The notes: generated by a model not told the origin, from the sequence alone. Numbered from the stretch's first letter, positions 28,829 through 38,841 are shown. The stretch: 64,000 bases of DNA from Pseudacidobacterium ailaaui (GCF_000688455.1 NZ_JIAL01000001.1:961001-1025000), one strand, 5' to 3'. Translations and numbers: made by a program.

Positions 28829-31800
28829 ATGGCAGAAGACATTACATCCGACCTTCACACAACGCAAACTTTCCCCGGACTACGCGAGGCCGCGCATAAC
28901 GCCGTGCAGAGCTGGCAGGTGACCCATCGGCCCCAGGGCAAAGGTGGTTTTACACGGCGCATGGAGGCCGCGCGCGATTCCCTTGAGCTTTTATTTGCCA
29001 ACCTGGAAGCCTACAAACCAGGGCCAGACGCAGGACCGGACCCGCTGCTTGAAATCCGCGAAAATCCTCGTCTCTTCCGGGCCGTGATCCTGGAGGCCTT
29101 TTCCCTTCGCCGCAAAGTGGAGCATCTGCCGCGCATCGTCACACCTACCGGTGAAGAGCCCCGCGCTGCCGCCGTGGCGGCGGCATTTCTGGATGCTGCG
29201 CATTTTTCCTGGTCGGCCGAGGCACTGCTTGTTTTCCTCGATGAAATCCAGAAGGGCGACGCGCTCGGTCTGGAAGAACTTTGGACGCTTCCCACCATGT
29301 TCAAGCTGCTGCTGCTTGAGTGGGTCCTCTCGCAGGCAAGCGCCCGCCTCCAGGCCCCCGGCCCAGGCGTGACAGGCCCCGCCGACATGCTGCGCGCCCG
29401 CATCCAGACACTCCGGGACATTGGTTTTGCCGACTGGGCGTCCCTGATTGAGCAGTCCGTTGTTTTTGAACCGGTCCTGCAGCAAGACCCCGCACAGGCC
29501 TATGCCTGTATGGATTTCGACAGCCGCGAGCAATACCGCAAGCGTGTGGCCGAAATCGCCCGTTTTGCAGAGGCCACTGAGCTGGAGGTCGCCCGCTGCG
29601 CGCTGGAGATGGCCCGGGAAGCGCAACAGCAGCAGATCCCAGACCCGCGCCTGCACCTGCGCCGCTCACACATCGGTTATTACCTTATCGACAAGGGATT
29701 CCGTGACCTGGCCCGGCGCGTCCATTACAGCCCGCCTTTCCTGGAGCAGTTACGGATCCGCTTGCAGCGCAATGCGGACGATTTTTATATCGGCTCCATC
29801 GAAGTGCTGACGGTCCTGCTGATTGCGGCCATTCTGCTTCCTCTGGTGCCCACTTATCCCATCTTCGGCGGACTTGCGGTCGCTTTCGTTCTCATGCTGC
29901 TGCCGGTCACCCAGGGCGCGGTGGATTTAGTCAACAACACAGTGACCCTGCTCTTTAAGGCGCGTGCCCTGCCCAAGCTGGACTTCAGCGCAGGCATTCC
30001 CGCCGAGTATGCCACGCTGGTGGCCGTTCCAACCCTGCTCCTCAACGAAAAGCAGACCCGCGAACTGGTGCAGGACCTTGAGGTGCGTTTCCTCGCCAAC
30101 CAGGACCCTCATCTGCATTTCGCCCTGCTGACGGACCTGCCTGACTCGATTACACGTCCGCGCGAAAATGACACCGACCCGCTGGTAGACCTTGCCGTTT
30201 CACTGATTCGCGACCTGAACGAACGCTACAAATCGCCCAAGCATGGATCTTTTTTCCTGCTCCACCGCCATCGCCTCTTTAATGCCAAACAGGGCGTCTG
30301 GATGGGATGGGAGCGCAAGCGGGGCAAGCTGCTGGACCTGAATAAATTTCTCCTGGGCACCTTTGACGCCTTTCCGGTCAAGGCAGGCAATCTGGAAGTA
30401 CTGAAGCAGGTGCGGTATATCATCACGCTCGATTCCGACACACAGCTTCCGCGCGGATCGGCCCATGCCATGGTGGGGGCCATGGCGCATCCGCTGAACC
30501 GCGCCATCATTGATCCCGAGCGACGCATCGTGACAGATGGTTATGGCATTTTACAGCCGCGTGTGGGGGTCAGCGTGCATTCCGCATCGCGGTCCCGCCT
30601 GGCCTCAATTTATTCCGGCCAGACTGGTTTTGATATCTATACCCGCGCCATTTCTGACGTGTATCAGGACCTCTACGGCGAAGGCATCTTCACCGGGAAA
30701 GGCATCTATGAAGCCGCCACACTGCACGCGGTCCTGGACCGCCGTTTTCCTCGCAATGCGCTGCTCAGCCATGACCTGATTGAAGGCGCATACGCACGCG
30801 CGGGCCTGGCCACCGACATCGAAGTCATTGACGATTATCCTTCGCACTACTCGGCTTATACGCGGCGGAAGCACCGCTGGGTGCGGGGCGACTGGCAAAT
30901 TGTGCAGTGGCTCTTTTCCCGCGTTCCGGACGAGTCCGGACGCTATGTGCGCAATCCCATTTCGACCATTTCGCGCTGGAAGATCTTCGACAATCTGCGC
31001 CGTTCCTTAGTCGAGCCGATGACGATGGTGCTGCTGGTCGCCGGGTGGATGGGGCTTCCGGGCGGTCCTCTTTACTGGACCCTGGTGACTCTGCTTCTAC
31101 TCTTCCTGCCCCCCTTCGTGCAGCTGCTCTTTAGCGCGGCGCGCGCGCTCGCCAGCGAACAGCAGGGGGCCCTGCGCGAGGCCTTCCTCGGCTTCCTGCA
31201 AAGTGCCTTCATTGCCCTGCTGAACCTCATCTTCCTGCCCCACCAGACCCTGCTTACCGTGGACGCCATCGTCCGCTCCCTGGTGCGGCGCTTTATCACA
31301 GGCCAGCGGCTGCTTGAATGGGAAACAGCGGCCGAGGCAGAAACAGCGGCAAAGCGCACGACACCCGTAGACCGTTATCTTGCTCTGATCCCTCTGTTTA
31401 CGATCCTGCTGGCGGTCATCATTCTGGCCGTCTCTCCTCTCGCGCTGCTGGTGGCTGCACCCATTCTGCTGTTATGGGGCTTTTCCGGCGGCATCACTTA
31501 CTGGCTCAATCAGCCTCCGCGCGATGAAGCCCGCCGGTTGTCAAAGAGCAATGAGGCCTTTCTGCTCGAACAGGCGCTGCGCATCTGGCGCTACTTTTAT
31601 CAATTTGGCGGGGAAAGCCATCACTTCCTCATCCCCGACAATGTGGAAGAGGATGGGCTTTATGAGGCCGCCCGGGTGTCGCCTACCAACCTTGGGCTGC
31701 TGCTGAATGCACGGCAGGCCGCTGTCGAATTTGGTTTTCTTACAGTACCGGAATTTGCCGCACTCACTCATTCGAGCTTTGCCACCATGGCGAAGCTGGA

Positions 31801-33301
31801 AAAACACCGCGGACATCTGCTGAACTGGTACGACACACGCACCCTCAGGCCCTTTGAGCCTGCTTTTGTCTCGACCGTAGACAATGGCAACCTGGTGGCC
31901 TCCCTGTACACGCTGCGCGGAGGGGCGCTCTCTGTGCTCAAGACGCCTTTGGTCTCCTCCCGGCTGTTCCAGGGCCTGCATACCTTTTCCACCCTGCTGC
32001 AGAAGGAGACCTCTGGCCTGGAGAAGGGCCATGCTGCGCCTCCCGGGCCCTCCGCAGCCGCCGAAGCATGGATTGCCTGGATCATGCAGGCAGACCCCGA
32101 AGCCTGGAGCAAGCTGCCGATCAAGGAAAAAGGCGATCCCTGGTGGGCCGCAGAGATGCAGGTACGGATTCGCGCCGCGCAGACGATCGTGGAAGACTAC
32201 ATGCCTTGGCTGCTGCCCGAATTCGCCCCACTGCGCTCTGTTGCTCAACTGGGCCTGCGCGAGGACACCATCTTTCCTGCGTTGGAAGACGCAGCCGCCT
32301 TTGCCGACCAGCTCATCTCCCGTCTGGGGCGGGCCTGGGCTACCGATGAAGAGGCTGACAGCAACCTCTTTCTTGGGGAAAAGCTGCGCACGCTTCTGCC
32401 TGCCGCCCGCGAACGTCTGCGCGGGCTCGAACAAAGCATTCGGGCCATCGCCGAGGAGTCTTCCCGACTGATTGATGAGATGGACTTCTCCTTTCTGCTG
32501 CAAAAAGGCAGAATGCTGCTTTCCATCGGCTATGATGTGGCCGCGCAGAAAGTCCATACTGCCTGTTATGACCTTCTGGCCTCGGAAGCGCGCATCGCGT
32601 CCTTTGTCGCCATTGCAAAAGGAGATGTGCCGCAGCAGGTCTGGTTCAAAATGGCCCGCATGCATACCATGGCCTATGGCCGCATGGTGTTGCTCTCCTG
32701 GACCGGGACCATGTTTGAATACCTCATGCCAGCGCTCTGGATGCGCAGCTATCCTGACACCCTGGTCTCACGCAGCCTGTGTGCCGCCGTCAAGGTACAA
32801 CAGGCATTCGGACGCGAACATCGTATTCCCTGGGGCATCTCCGAATCCGGCTATGCCGACAAGACAGAGGACGGGCACTATCACTATCAGGCATTCGGCA
32901 TTCCGCAGCTTGCCCTGAAATACGACGCCACGGCCGGACCGGTGGTCTCTCCCTATTCCACCTTCCTTGCTCTGGGAGTGGACCCGGCCGAGTCCATCCG
33001 CAACCTGCACCGCATGGCCAGCCAGGGATGGGTGGGTGCCTTTGGTTTTTATGAAGCCGCCGACTACATCCATTCCAGAAAAAACCCGCAGCTGGCGCGG
33101 GAATGGATGGCGCACCATCAGGGAATGTCTCTGCTCGCACTGCTGAACCTGCTGCACGAGGATGCAGCCAAGCAGTGGTTCCACGCGAACCCGGAGCTCC
33201 AGGCCACCGAGCTGCTACTGCACGAAAAACCCATCAGCGAAGCGGCGTTGAAGCACGAATACCAGCAATTCTCGCCGCGGAAGCTGAAAAAGGCCGGTTG
33301 A
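28829..33301 (+). CDS. NdvB-like glucan synthase, short form without GH94 half
   Basis: 1490 residues. Membrane helices near 330-370 precede a GT84-type glycosyltransferase domain (TLDSDTQLPRGSAHAMVGAM near 533, GIFTGKGIYEAATLH, DLIEGAYARAG, RRKHRWVRGDWQIVQWLF), then more membrane helices (about 730-900) and a C-terminal glycoamylase-like domain (FGIPQLALKYD, then AHHQGMSLLALLNLL near 1430). Classical cyclic beta-1,2-glucan synthase (NdvB/Cgs) is roughly twice as long and ends in a GH94 phosphorylase region that controls chain length. Here the frame stops cleanly after the glycoamylase-like part and an MFS gene follows, so the phosphorylase is absent. Confidence 0.85.
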   Translation: MAEDITSDLHTTQTFPGLREAAHNAVQSWQVTHRPQGKGGFTRRMEAARDSLELLFANLEAYKPGPDAGPDPLLEIRENPRLFRAVILEAFSLRRKVEHLPRIVTPTGEEPRAAAVAAAFLDAAHFSWSAEALLVFLDEIQKGDALGLEELWTLPTMFKLLLLEWVLSQASARLQAPGPGVTGPADMLRARIQTLRDIGFADWASLIEQSVVFEPVLQQDPAQAYACMDFDSREQYRKRVAEIARFAEATELEVARCALEMAREAQQQQIPDPRLHLRRSHIGYYLIDKGFRDLARRVHYSPPFLEQLRIRLQRNADDFYIGSIEVLTVLLIAAILLPLVPTYPIFGGLAVAFVLMLLPVTQGAVDLVNNTVTLLFKARALPKLDFSAGIPAEYATLVAVPTLLLNEKQTRELVQDLEVRFLANQDPHLHFALLTDLPDSITRPRENDTDPLVDLAVSLIRDLNERYKSPKHGSFFLLHRHRLFNAKQGVWMGWERKRGKLLDLNKFLLGTFDAFPVKAGNLEVLKQVRYIITLDSDTQLPRGSAHAMVGAMAHPLNRAIIDPERRIVTDGYGILQPRVGVSVHSASRSRLASIYSGQTGFDIYTRAISDVYQDLYGEGIFTGKGIYEAATLHAVLDRRFPRNALLSHDLIEGAYARAGLATDIEVIDDYPSHYSAYTRRKHRWVRGDWQIVQWLFSRVPDESGRYVRNPISTISRWKIFDNLRRSLVEPMTMVLLVAGWMGLPGGPLYWTLVTLLLLFLPPFVQLLFSAARALASEQQGALREAFLGFLQSAFIALLNLIFLPHQTLLTVDAIVRSLVRRFITGQRLLEWETAAEAETAAKRTTPVDRYLALIPLFTILLAVIILAVSPLALLVAAPILLLWGFSGGITYWLNQPPRDEARRLSKSNEAFLLEQALRIWRYFYQFGGESHHFLIPDNVEEDGLYEAARVSPTNLGLLLNARQAAVEFGFLTVPEFAALTHSSFATMAKLEKHRGHLLNWYDTRTLRPFEPAFVSTVDNGNLVASLYTLRGGALSVLKTPLVSSRLFQGLHTFSTLLQKETSGLEKGHAAPPGPSAAAEAWIAWIMQADPEAWSKLPIKEKGDPWWAAEMQVRIRAAQTIVEDYMPWLLPEFAPLRSVAQLGLREDTIFPALEDAAAFADQLISRLGRAWATDEEADSNLFLGEKLRTLLPAARERLRGLEQSIRAIAEESSRLIDEMDFSFLLQKGRMLLSIGYDVAAQKVHTACYDLLASEARIASFVAIAKGDVPQQVWFKMARMHTMAYGRMVLLSWTGTMFEYLMPALWMRSYPDTLVSRSLCAAVKVQQAFGREHRIPWGISESGYADKTEDGHYHYQAFGIPQLALKYDATAGPVVSPYSTFLALGVDPAESIRNLHRMASQGWVGAFGFYEAADYIHSRKNPQLAREWMAHHQGMSLLALLNLLHEDAAKQWFHANPELQATELLLHEKPISEAALKHEYQQFSPRKLKKAG

Positions 33302-33382
33302 CGAGACGCAGGACCCTGTCGTTCCCGGACGGAGAAGCTACCACGCATTCTTTGCACTTTCTTTCATCGAATACACTGAAGA

Positions 33383-34606
33383 TTGGAAGACACAGAGACC
33401 ATCGTTCCGGAAGCACCGGTTGAGCTGCACCCCCGGCACCGCAGCCTGTTGCCATTTTTGGGCGTTGCCTGCGGTGTGAGCGTTTCCAATATTTACTACA
33501 ACCAGCCGCTGCTGCTGGAGATGTCCCGCAGCCTGCATGTGGAGCACGGCAGCATGGGCTCGGTCGCCGTGGCCACCCAGGTCGGCTACTCCCTCGGCAT
33601 CCTCGCCTTTGTCCCGCTGGGCGACGTGGTGGAAAGGCGCGGCCTGATGGTCCGTCTTTTTGCAGGAATTGCCTGCTCGGCGCTGCTCTGCGCCTTTGCG
33701 CCGACCCTCGCGGTCCTGATTGCGGCCAGTGTCGCCATTGGACTGATGGCAGCGGTCACACACGTGATTGTCCCCATCGCCCCGGAGCTGGCCAGCGATG
33801 AGGAGCGCGGACGTGCCGTGGGCACGGTGATGACTGGCCTCCTGCTTGGGGTGTTGCTCGCCCGGACCGTTTCCGGCTGGATCGCCTCTTTTCTGGGATG
33901 GAGGACGGTCTTCTTCTTTGCCGCCGCGGCCAGCCTGACCTTTGTTCTGCTGATGGTGCGCCGACTGCCGAAGCTGCCTCCCCATACACCACTGCCCTAT
34001 CGCGATGCGCTGCGCTCGCTGTGGACCTTGTGCCGCACACAGCCCCTGCTGCGTGAATCGGCAATGCTGGGAGGCCTGGCCTTCGGCGCTTTCAGCGCCT
34101 TCTGGACGACCCTGGTCTTCCTGCTTGGTTCGCACCACTATCGCCTGGGCGCAGGCGTGGCCGGCAGCTTTGGTGTACTGGGTGCTACGGGAGCACTGAT
34201 TGCTCCGGTGGCTGGACGGGTAGCAGACCGGCATGGCTCGCGCGCCGTCGTCACTCTAGGGCTTAGCCTGCTGGCCGTCGGGTTCTGCATCCTCTGGCTC
34301 TTTGGCTACCACATCGCCGGACTCGTGGTTGGAGTGGTCGTGCTTGATCTGGGGATGCAGGCCAGCCAGATCGCCAACCAGACCCGCATCTTCGGCCTGG
34401 AGCCCGGAGCGCGGGGCCGCATCAACACCATCTATATGACGGTGTACTTCCTGGGAGGATCGCTCGGCTCTTTGTTTTCCACCATTGCCTGGGCACACTG
34501 GGAATGGAGCGGCGTCTGCGCCCTCGGCCTCATCATGCTGGCCCTGGCCGCCCTGCTTCATGCCACCGGTGTGCGCACCCAGCCGCCAGTCCCGCTTCCT
34601 GCCTGA
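33383..34606 (+). CDS. MFS transporter
   Basis: 407 residues from a TTG at 33383; an in-frame stop at 33377-33379 rules out an earlier start, and the first membrane helix begins only 25 residues later. Twelve membrane helices are predicted. The loop after helix 2 reads GDVVERRGLMVRL, a version of the MFS motif A GxxxDRxGRR, and a similar GRVADRHGSR follows helix 8. The YNQPLLLEMSRSL start is typical of YnfM/arabinose-efflux-type proteins. The substrate is unknown. The ROK kinase gene follows 77 bases later. Confidence 0.86.
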   Translation: MEDTETIVPEAPVELHPRHRSLLPFLGVACGVSVSNIYYNQPLLLEMSRSLHVEHGSMGSVAVATQVGYSLGILAFVPLGDVVERRGLMVRLFAGIACSALLCAFAPTLAVLIAASVAIGLMAAVTHVIVPIAPELASDEERGRAVGTVMTGLLLGVLLARTVSGWIASFLGWRTVFFFAAAASLTFVLLMVRRLPKLPPHTPLPYRDALRSLWTLCRTQPLLRESAMLGGLAFGAFSAFWTTLVFLLGSHHYRLGAGVAGSFGVLGATGALIAPVAGRVADRHGSRAVVTLGLSLLAVGFCILWLFGYHIAGLVVGVVVLDLGMQASQIANQTRIFGLEPGARGRINTIYMTVYFLGGSLGSLFSTIAWAHWEWSGVCALGLIMLALAALLHATGVRTQPPVPLPA

Positions 34607-34653
34607 GGTTGTCGTTCCCGGGGAACCATGCCGGGCTTTCCTGCGTATCTCTC

Positions 34654-34665
34654 GATAACGTTATC
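34654..34665. promoter_or_regulatory. LacI-type operator candidate before the ROK kinase gene
   Basis: GATAACGTTATC is a perfect 12-bp palindrome with the central CG step usual in LacI/GalR-family operators. It ends 18 bases before the ATG of the sugar kinase gene, where a bound repressor would block initiation. No LacI-family gene lies in the window. Confidence 0.55.
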
Positions 34666-34683
34666 ATGTACACTATGGCTGGC

Positions 34684-35655
34684 ATGAACACCTTCTCCAT
34701 CGGCGTGGACCTGGGCGGCACCAGTCTGCGGGTTGCAGCTTTTACTCAGGACTGGGAACGTCTCAGCGCCATTTCCATGCCCACCCGGGTGGATGCCGGC
34801 CCAGAAGCCGTGCTGCAGGATATGGTCTCCGCCATCCGACAGCTTGTGGCGGAACATCAATCTGGTCGGGAATGGGTTGGTACCGGAGTTGGATGTCCGG
34901 GGCCCCTTGAGCTTCCCTCAGGACGGCTGCTGACTCCGCCGAACCTGCCCGGCTTTGAGGGGCTGGAACTGAAGACTGAACTGGAGCGGAGGCTGGGATC
35001 TCCAGTCCTTGTGGAGTGTGATGCCAATGCCGCTGCACTGGCTGAGTGCCATGCCGGCGCCGGAAAGGCATTCGGGACCCAGTCGCTCTGCATGTTGACT
35101 CTGGGCACAGGCGTGGGAAGCGGCATCATTCTGGACGGACATGTCTGGCATGGCTTTGCCGGAATGGCTGGCGAGGCGGGACATGTACCTGTATACCTGG
35201 ACGGGTTGCCCTGTGGATGCGGCAGCCGGGGTTGCCTGGAACAGTATGCCTCAGCCACTGCCATTGCCCGGGCCGGAAGAAGCCTGGCCGTGGCTGGCCC
35301 GCACCATGGACAAGACCCGGTAACAGCACGCAGTCTGGCCGAAAGCGCCTGGGCGGGCGATGCGGAATCTGAAGAAATTTATCGAAAGGTAGGACAGGCA
35401 CTGGGCATCGGGCTGGCCAGCCTGGTCAGCACCCTGAATCTTCCTTTGTATGTGGTAGGAGGAGGAGTCGCGGCGGCCTGGGACCTCTTTTCGCCCGCCA
35501 TGTTCGCCGCGATGGAGGCCCATAGCTATATCTATCGTTTGACAAAGCCTGCAGATCCCAGCATTCCTGAGAAAGGACGTACGACAGTGGTCCCGGCCCG
35601 GCTGGGGCCAGATTCGGGCCTTCTGGGGGCCGCCATGCTGCCCTTTTTTGCATAA
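34684..35655 (+). CDS. ROK-family sugar kinase (glucokinase-like)
   Basis: 323 residues from the ATG at 34684 (MNTFSIGVDLGGTSLR); an in-frame ATG at 34666 overlaps the operator region and is less likely. The phosphate loop is DLGGTS, the sugar site GCPGPLE and LTLGTGVGSGIILDG, and the ROK zinc motif GCGSRGCLEQYAS is intact. ROK kinases phosphorylate glucose, N-acetylglucosamine, N-acetylmannosamine or allose; the sugar is not decided by sequence alone. A LacI-type palindrome directly upstream suggests sugar control. Confidence 0.88.
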   Translation: MNTFSIGVDLGGTSLRVAAFTQDWERLSAISMPTRVDAGPEAVLQDMVSAIRQLVAEHQSGREWVGTGVGCPGPLELPSGRLLTPPNLPGFEGLELKTELERRLGSPVLVECDANAAALAECHAGAGKAFGTQSLCMLTLGTGVGSGIILDGHVWHGFAGMAGEAGHVPVYLDGLPCGCGSRGCLEQYASATAIARAGRSLAVAGPHHGQDPVTARSLAESAWAGDAESEEIYRKVGQALGIGLASLVSTLNLPLYVVGGGVAAAWDLFSPAMFAAMEAHSYIYRLTKPADPSIPEKGRTTVVPARLGPDSGLLGAAMLPFFA

Positions 35656-35745
35656 AAAACCTGCCTCGTGGTGGACTTGGCCCGCAACCGCACGTTACTA
35701 TAGTTTTTGATTTTTGTTCGCCCGGGCCGCCCCGCGGAGTTTCAG

Positions 35746-35754
35746 TGCTAGAAT
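35746..35754 (+). promoter_or_regulatory. Possible extended -10 promoter element for recA
   Basis: TGCTAGAAT fits the extended -10 pattern TGnTATAAT at five of six core positions, 85 bases before the recA start. No good -35 is present, which extended -10 promoters tolerate. I see no recognisable SOS box in the 184-base gap. Confidence 0.35.
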
Positions 35755-35839
35755 TGCCTCAACTTCATACAGAATTTGGGCAGAATTGGCGCATTTTCCC
35801 TGCGAAAAGGCGCAAAACACAGGGCATGGGAGAAGGATT

Positions 35840-36919
35840 GTGGCAGCAGATGACCGTACCCGCGCAGTAGAACTGGCGCTTTCACAGATTGAGAAACAGT
35901 TTGGCAAGGGCTCAATTATGCGCCTTGGCAGCAAGGAGGCCGTGGCGCCTGTCTCCACCATCTCTACCGGCTCGATCTCCTTTGACGCAGCACTCGGTGT
36001 GGGTGGAGTGCCCCGGGGACGCGTGATTGAGATTTTTGGTCCGGAATCCTCAGGAAAAACTACGGTCACGCTCCAGATCATTGCTGAAGCACAGAAGCAA
36101 GGCGGGATGGCGGCCTTTGTGGATGCTGAACACGCACTGGATCCGGTCTATGCGAAAAAGCTGGGCGTGGATGTGGACAACCTGCTTGTCTCGCAGCCCG
36201 ATTACGGGGAGCAGGCGCTGGAAATCACCGAGGCGCTGGTCCGCTCCGGTGCCATTGACGTCCTCGTAGTGGACTCGGTCGCAGCTCTGGTCCCCAAGGC
36301 CGAACTGGACGGCGAGATGGGCGACTCGCATGTGGGACTTCAGGCGCGTCTGATGTCGCAGGCGTTGCGCAAACTCACGGGCACGGTCTCCAAATCACGG
36401 ACCTGCCTGATCTTCATCAACCAGATCCGCGAAAAGATCGGGGTGATGTTCGGCAATCCGGAAACGACGACCGGAGGCCGCGCGCTCAAGTTTTACTCCT
36501 CTGTACGCATTGATATCCGGCGTATCTCCGCGGTCAAAGAGGGGGAAAACGTTGTCGGCGCACGGACCAAGGTCAAGATTGTAAAGAACAAGGTGGCCGC
36601 ACCCTTCCGCGAGGCCGAGTTCGACATTCTTTATGGCGAAGGCATCTCGCGTGAAGGCGATGTTCTGGACCTGGCGGTAGCAAACAATATCGTCGAAAAG
36701 TCCGGCGCATGGTATAGCTATGCGGGCGAACGCATCGGTCAGGGCCGGGAAAATGTACGCCAGTACCTGAAAGACAACAAAGAAACCTTTGCCCGCATTG
36801 ACGCTGAACTGCGCCAGAAGCTTAAGATAGCCGCACCCGCTCCGGCAGAAGTCCCACCCGTCCCGGTAAACGGTGCAACCGCCGCGCAGGAAGCGGTACG
36901 GGGCGCGAGACGGCAGTGA
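35840..36919 (+). CDS. recA: Recombinase RecA
   Basis: 359 residues from the GTG at 35840, chosen because AGAAGGA lies just upstream and the family start [20 protein letters not shown] begins there. Walker A is GPESSGKTT, Walker [12 protein letters not shown], and loops L1/L2 follow ([36 protein letters not shown]). RecA forms filaments on single-stranded DNA for strand exchange and triggers LexA cleavage. The C-terminal tail is Pro/Ala-rich and ends basic (RGARRQ), unlike the acidic tail of E. coli RecA. A terminator follows. Confidence 0.97.
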   Translation: MAADDRTRAVELALSQIEKQFGKGSIMRLGSKEAVAPVSTISTGSISFDAALGVGGVPRGRVIEIFGPESSGKTTVTLQIIAEAQKQGGMAAFVDAEHALDPVYAKKLGVDVDNLLVSQPDYGEQALEITEALVRSGAIDVLVVDSVAALVPKAELDGEMGDSHVGLQARLMSQALRKLTGTVSKSRTCLIFINQIREKIGVMFGNPETTTGGRALKFYSSVRIDIRRISAVKEGENVVGARTKVKIVKNKVAAPFREAEFDILYGEGISREGDVLDLAVANNIVEKSGAWYSYAGERIGQGRENVRQYLKDNKETFARIDAELRQKLKIAAPAPAEVPPVPVNGATAAQEAVRGARRQ

Positions 36920-36941
36920 TTTTCTGGACAGTCGATTTCAG

Positions 36942-36974
36942 AGGCAGGCGTCTACAGCCTGCCTTTTCTGTTTT
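36942..36974 (+). terminator. Rho-independent terminator after recA
   Basis: An 8-bp stem AGGCAGGC (36942-36949) with GCCTGCCT (36957-36964), a 7-base loop, then TTTCTGTTTT. It starts 22 bases after the recA stop. Confidence 0.85.
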
Positions 36975-37053
36975 CGCAGAAGTTTTCTTGCCGCCCATCC
37001 ACTCATGATCGAAGCTGGACGTTCTTAAAATCTGATATCCTTGGCCGTTTCCT

Positions 37054-38772
37054 ATGTCTGCACCGGATGAAGCCAAGCTGAACAACGTTCTTACGTCAAC
37101 ACTCGACCCTGGCAGTCCACGGGCCAGGAGCCATACTGCGGCCATGACGGCCCTGGTGGCCAGCATTCGCGCGCAGGAAGCGCAGATCCGCGAAGGTGGA
37201 GGCGCAAAGGCCATCGAGGCGCAGCACGCCAAAAAGCGCCTGACAGCGCGGGAACGCATTGCGCTGCTGCTCGATCCTGGAACCGACCTGTTCGAACTGG
37301 GGCTGTTTGCCGCCTTCGGCATGTATGAAGAGTGGGGCGGTGCCCCGGCGGCCGGCGTGATCACGGGACTGGGGCGGGTGGCCGGGCGTCTGTGCATGAT
37401 TATCGCCAATGACGCGACGGTCAAAGCCGGGGCCTTTTTCCCCATGACGGCAAAGAAGGTCATCCGCGCGCAGACCATCGCGATGGAAAACCGCATCCCC
37501 ACTCTGTATCTGGTGGATTCCGCGGGTGTCTTTTTGCCCCTGCAGGAAGATGTCTTTCCGGACCAGGACGACTTTGGACGCATCTTCCGCAACAATGCAG
37601 TGATGTCGGCGATGGGCATTCCGCAGATGACGGCCATCATGGGCATGTGCGTGGCCGGAGGCGCGTATCTTCCGGTGATGACGGACCATGTGCTGATGAC
37701 CGAAGGCAGCGGACTCTTCCTGGCCGGCCCTGCGCTGGTGCAGGCAGCCATCGGACAGAAGTATTCCGCCGAGGAGCTGGGCGGAGCGGCCATGCACGCA
37801 CAGATCTCCGGCACAGTGGACTACAAAGAACCCAATGACCACCTGTGTATTGCGCGGCTGCGCTCGCTTGTCTCCAGAGTCGGCCAAAGGCCGGGCGCTC
37901 CCTTTGCCCGCGCGCCGTTTGACCCGGAAAGGGATGCGCCCCGATATCCGGCCTCGGACCTGTATGCGCTGCTTGATCCTGATCCGGCAAAAGGCTCGGC
38001 CAGCGGCTATGACATGCATGAAGTCATCGCCCGCCTCGTAGACCGCAGTGCATTCGACGAATACCGGCCCGAGTATGGGCGCACGCTTCTGTGCGGCTAT
38101 GCGCACATCGGGGGGACGGCCGTAGGCATTGTCGCCAACCAGAAGACCTCCCAGCCGCAGACCAGCCATACCGGGGAAAAGCGGATGGAATTTGGTGGCG
38201 TCATCTATTCTGAAAGCGCGGACAAGGCGGCGCGCTTCATCATGGACTGCAATCAGAACCTTGTGCCGCTGATTTTTCTCCACGATGTCAATGGCTTTAT
38301 GGTGGGACGCGATGCGGAATGGAGCGGCATTATCCGTTCGGGAGCAAAGATGGTCAGCGCTGTTTCCAACTCGGTGGTCCCCAAGATCAGCGTCATCCTG
38401 GGCGGATCGTATGGAGCAGGCAATTACGCCATGTGCGGAAAGGCCTATGATCCACGCTTTATTTTTGCCTGGCCCACGGCACGCTATGCGGTGATGAGCG
38501 GCAGCTCGGCCGCCCAGACCCTGGTGGAAATCAAACTGCGACAACTGGAGCGCGAGGGCAAAAAACTCAGCGAGAAGGAAAAAGAAGAGCTGCTGGCTTC
38601 CATCAAGGCCACCTATGAGGAGCAGACCGACTGCCGCTACGCCGCTGCCCGCCTCTGGGTGGATGCAATCCTTGATCCGGCAAAGACACGCGAGGCCCTG
38701 ATGCTGGCGCTTGAGGCGGCTTCTTTGAATCCCGATGCTCCCGTATTTCGCGCCGGAGTTTTGCAGACCTGA
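37054..38772 (+). CDS. Acyl-CoA carboxylase carboxyltransferase (beta) subunit
   Basis: 572 residues with two crotonase-fold halves. The N half has KKRLTARERIALLLDPGT and the acyl-CoA site AGGAYLPVMTDH; the C half has MVGRDAEWSGIIRSGAKM and ILGGSYGAGNYAMCGKAYDP, the latter typical of methylcrotonyl-CoA and geranyl-CoA carboxylase beta subunits. It would transfer CO2 from carboxybiotin to an acyl-CoA in leucine or related catabolism. No biotin carboxylase/BCCP gene is adjacent, so the alpha subunit must be elsewhere. Propionyl-CoA carboxylase beta is the main alternative. Confidence 0.88.
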   Translation: MSAPDEAKLNNVLTSTLDPGSPRARSHTAAMTALVASIRAQEAQIREGGGAKAIEAQHAKKRLTARERIALLLDPGTDLFELGLFAAFGMYEEWGGAPAAGVITGLGRVAGRLCMIIANDATVKAGAFFPMTAKKVIRAQTIAMENRIPTLYLVDSAGVFLPLQEDVFPDQDDFGRIFRNNAVMSAMGIPQMTAIMGMCVAGGAYLPVMTDHVLMTEGSGLFLAGPALVQAAIGQKYSAEELGGAAMHAQISGTVDYKEPNDHLCIARLRSLVSRVGQRPGAPFARAPFDPERDAPRYPASDLYALLDPDPAKGSASGYDMHEVIARLVDRSAFDEYRPEYGRTLLCGYAHIGGTAVGIVANQKTSQPQTSHTGEKRMEFGGVIYSESADKAARFIMDCNQNLVPLIFLHDVNGFMVGRDAEWSGIIRSGAKMVSAVSNSVVPKISVILGGSYGAGNYAMCGKAYDPRFIFAWPTARYAVMSGSSAAQTLVEIKLRQLEREGKKLSEKEKEELLASIKATYEEQTDCRYAAARLWVDAILDPAKTREALMLALEAASLNPDAPVFRAGVLQT

Positions 38773-38811
38773 CCCGGACCAACCCAAGACCTGAGGCCCG
38801 CTCCGGAGGAT

Positions 38812-38841
38812 TTGGAATAGAATCCGGAAAGCGGGTACAAT
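38812..38841 (+). promoter_or_regulatory. Promoter candidate for tRNA-Leu
   Basis: TTGGAA (38812-38817) and TACAAT (38836-38841) are 18 bases apart, placing a start near 38848, about 40 bases before the tRNA. Confidence 0.5.

Noticed and set aside
31541-32665. 374-codon minus-strand open frame inside the NdvB-like gene
   Set aside because: Shadow of a strongly coding plus-strand frame; its composition is unlike a real protein.
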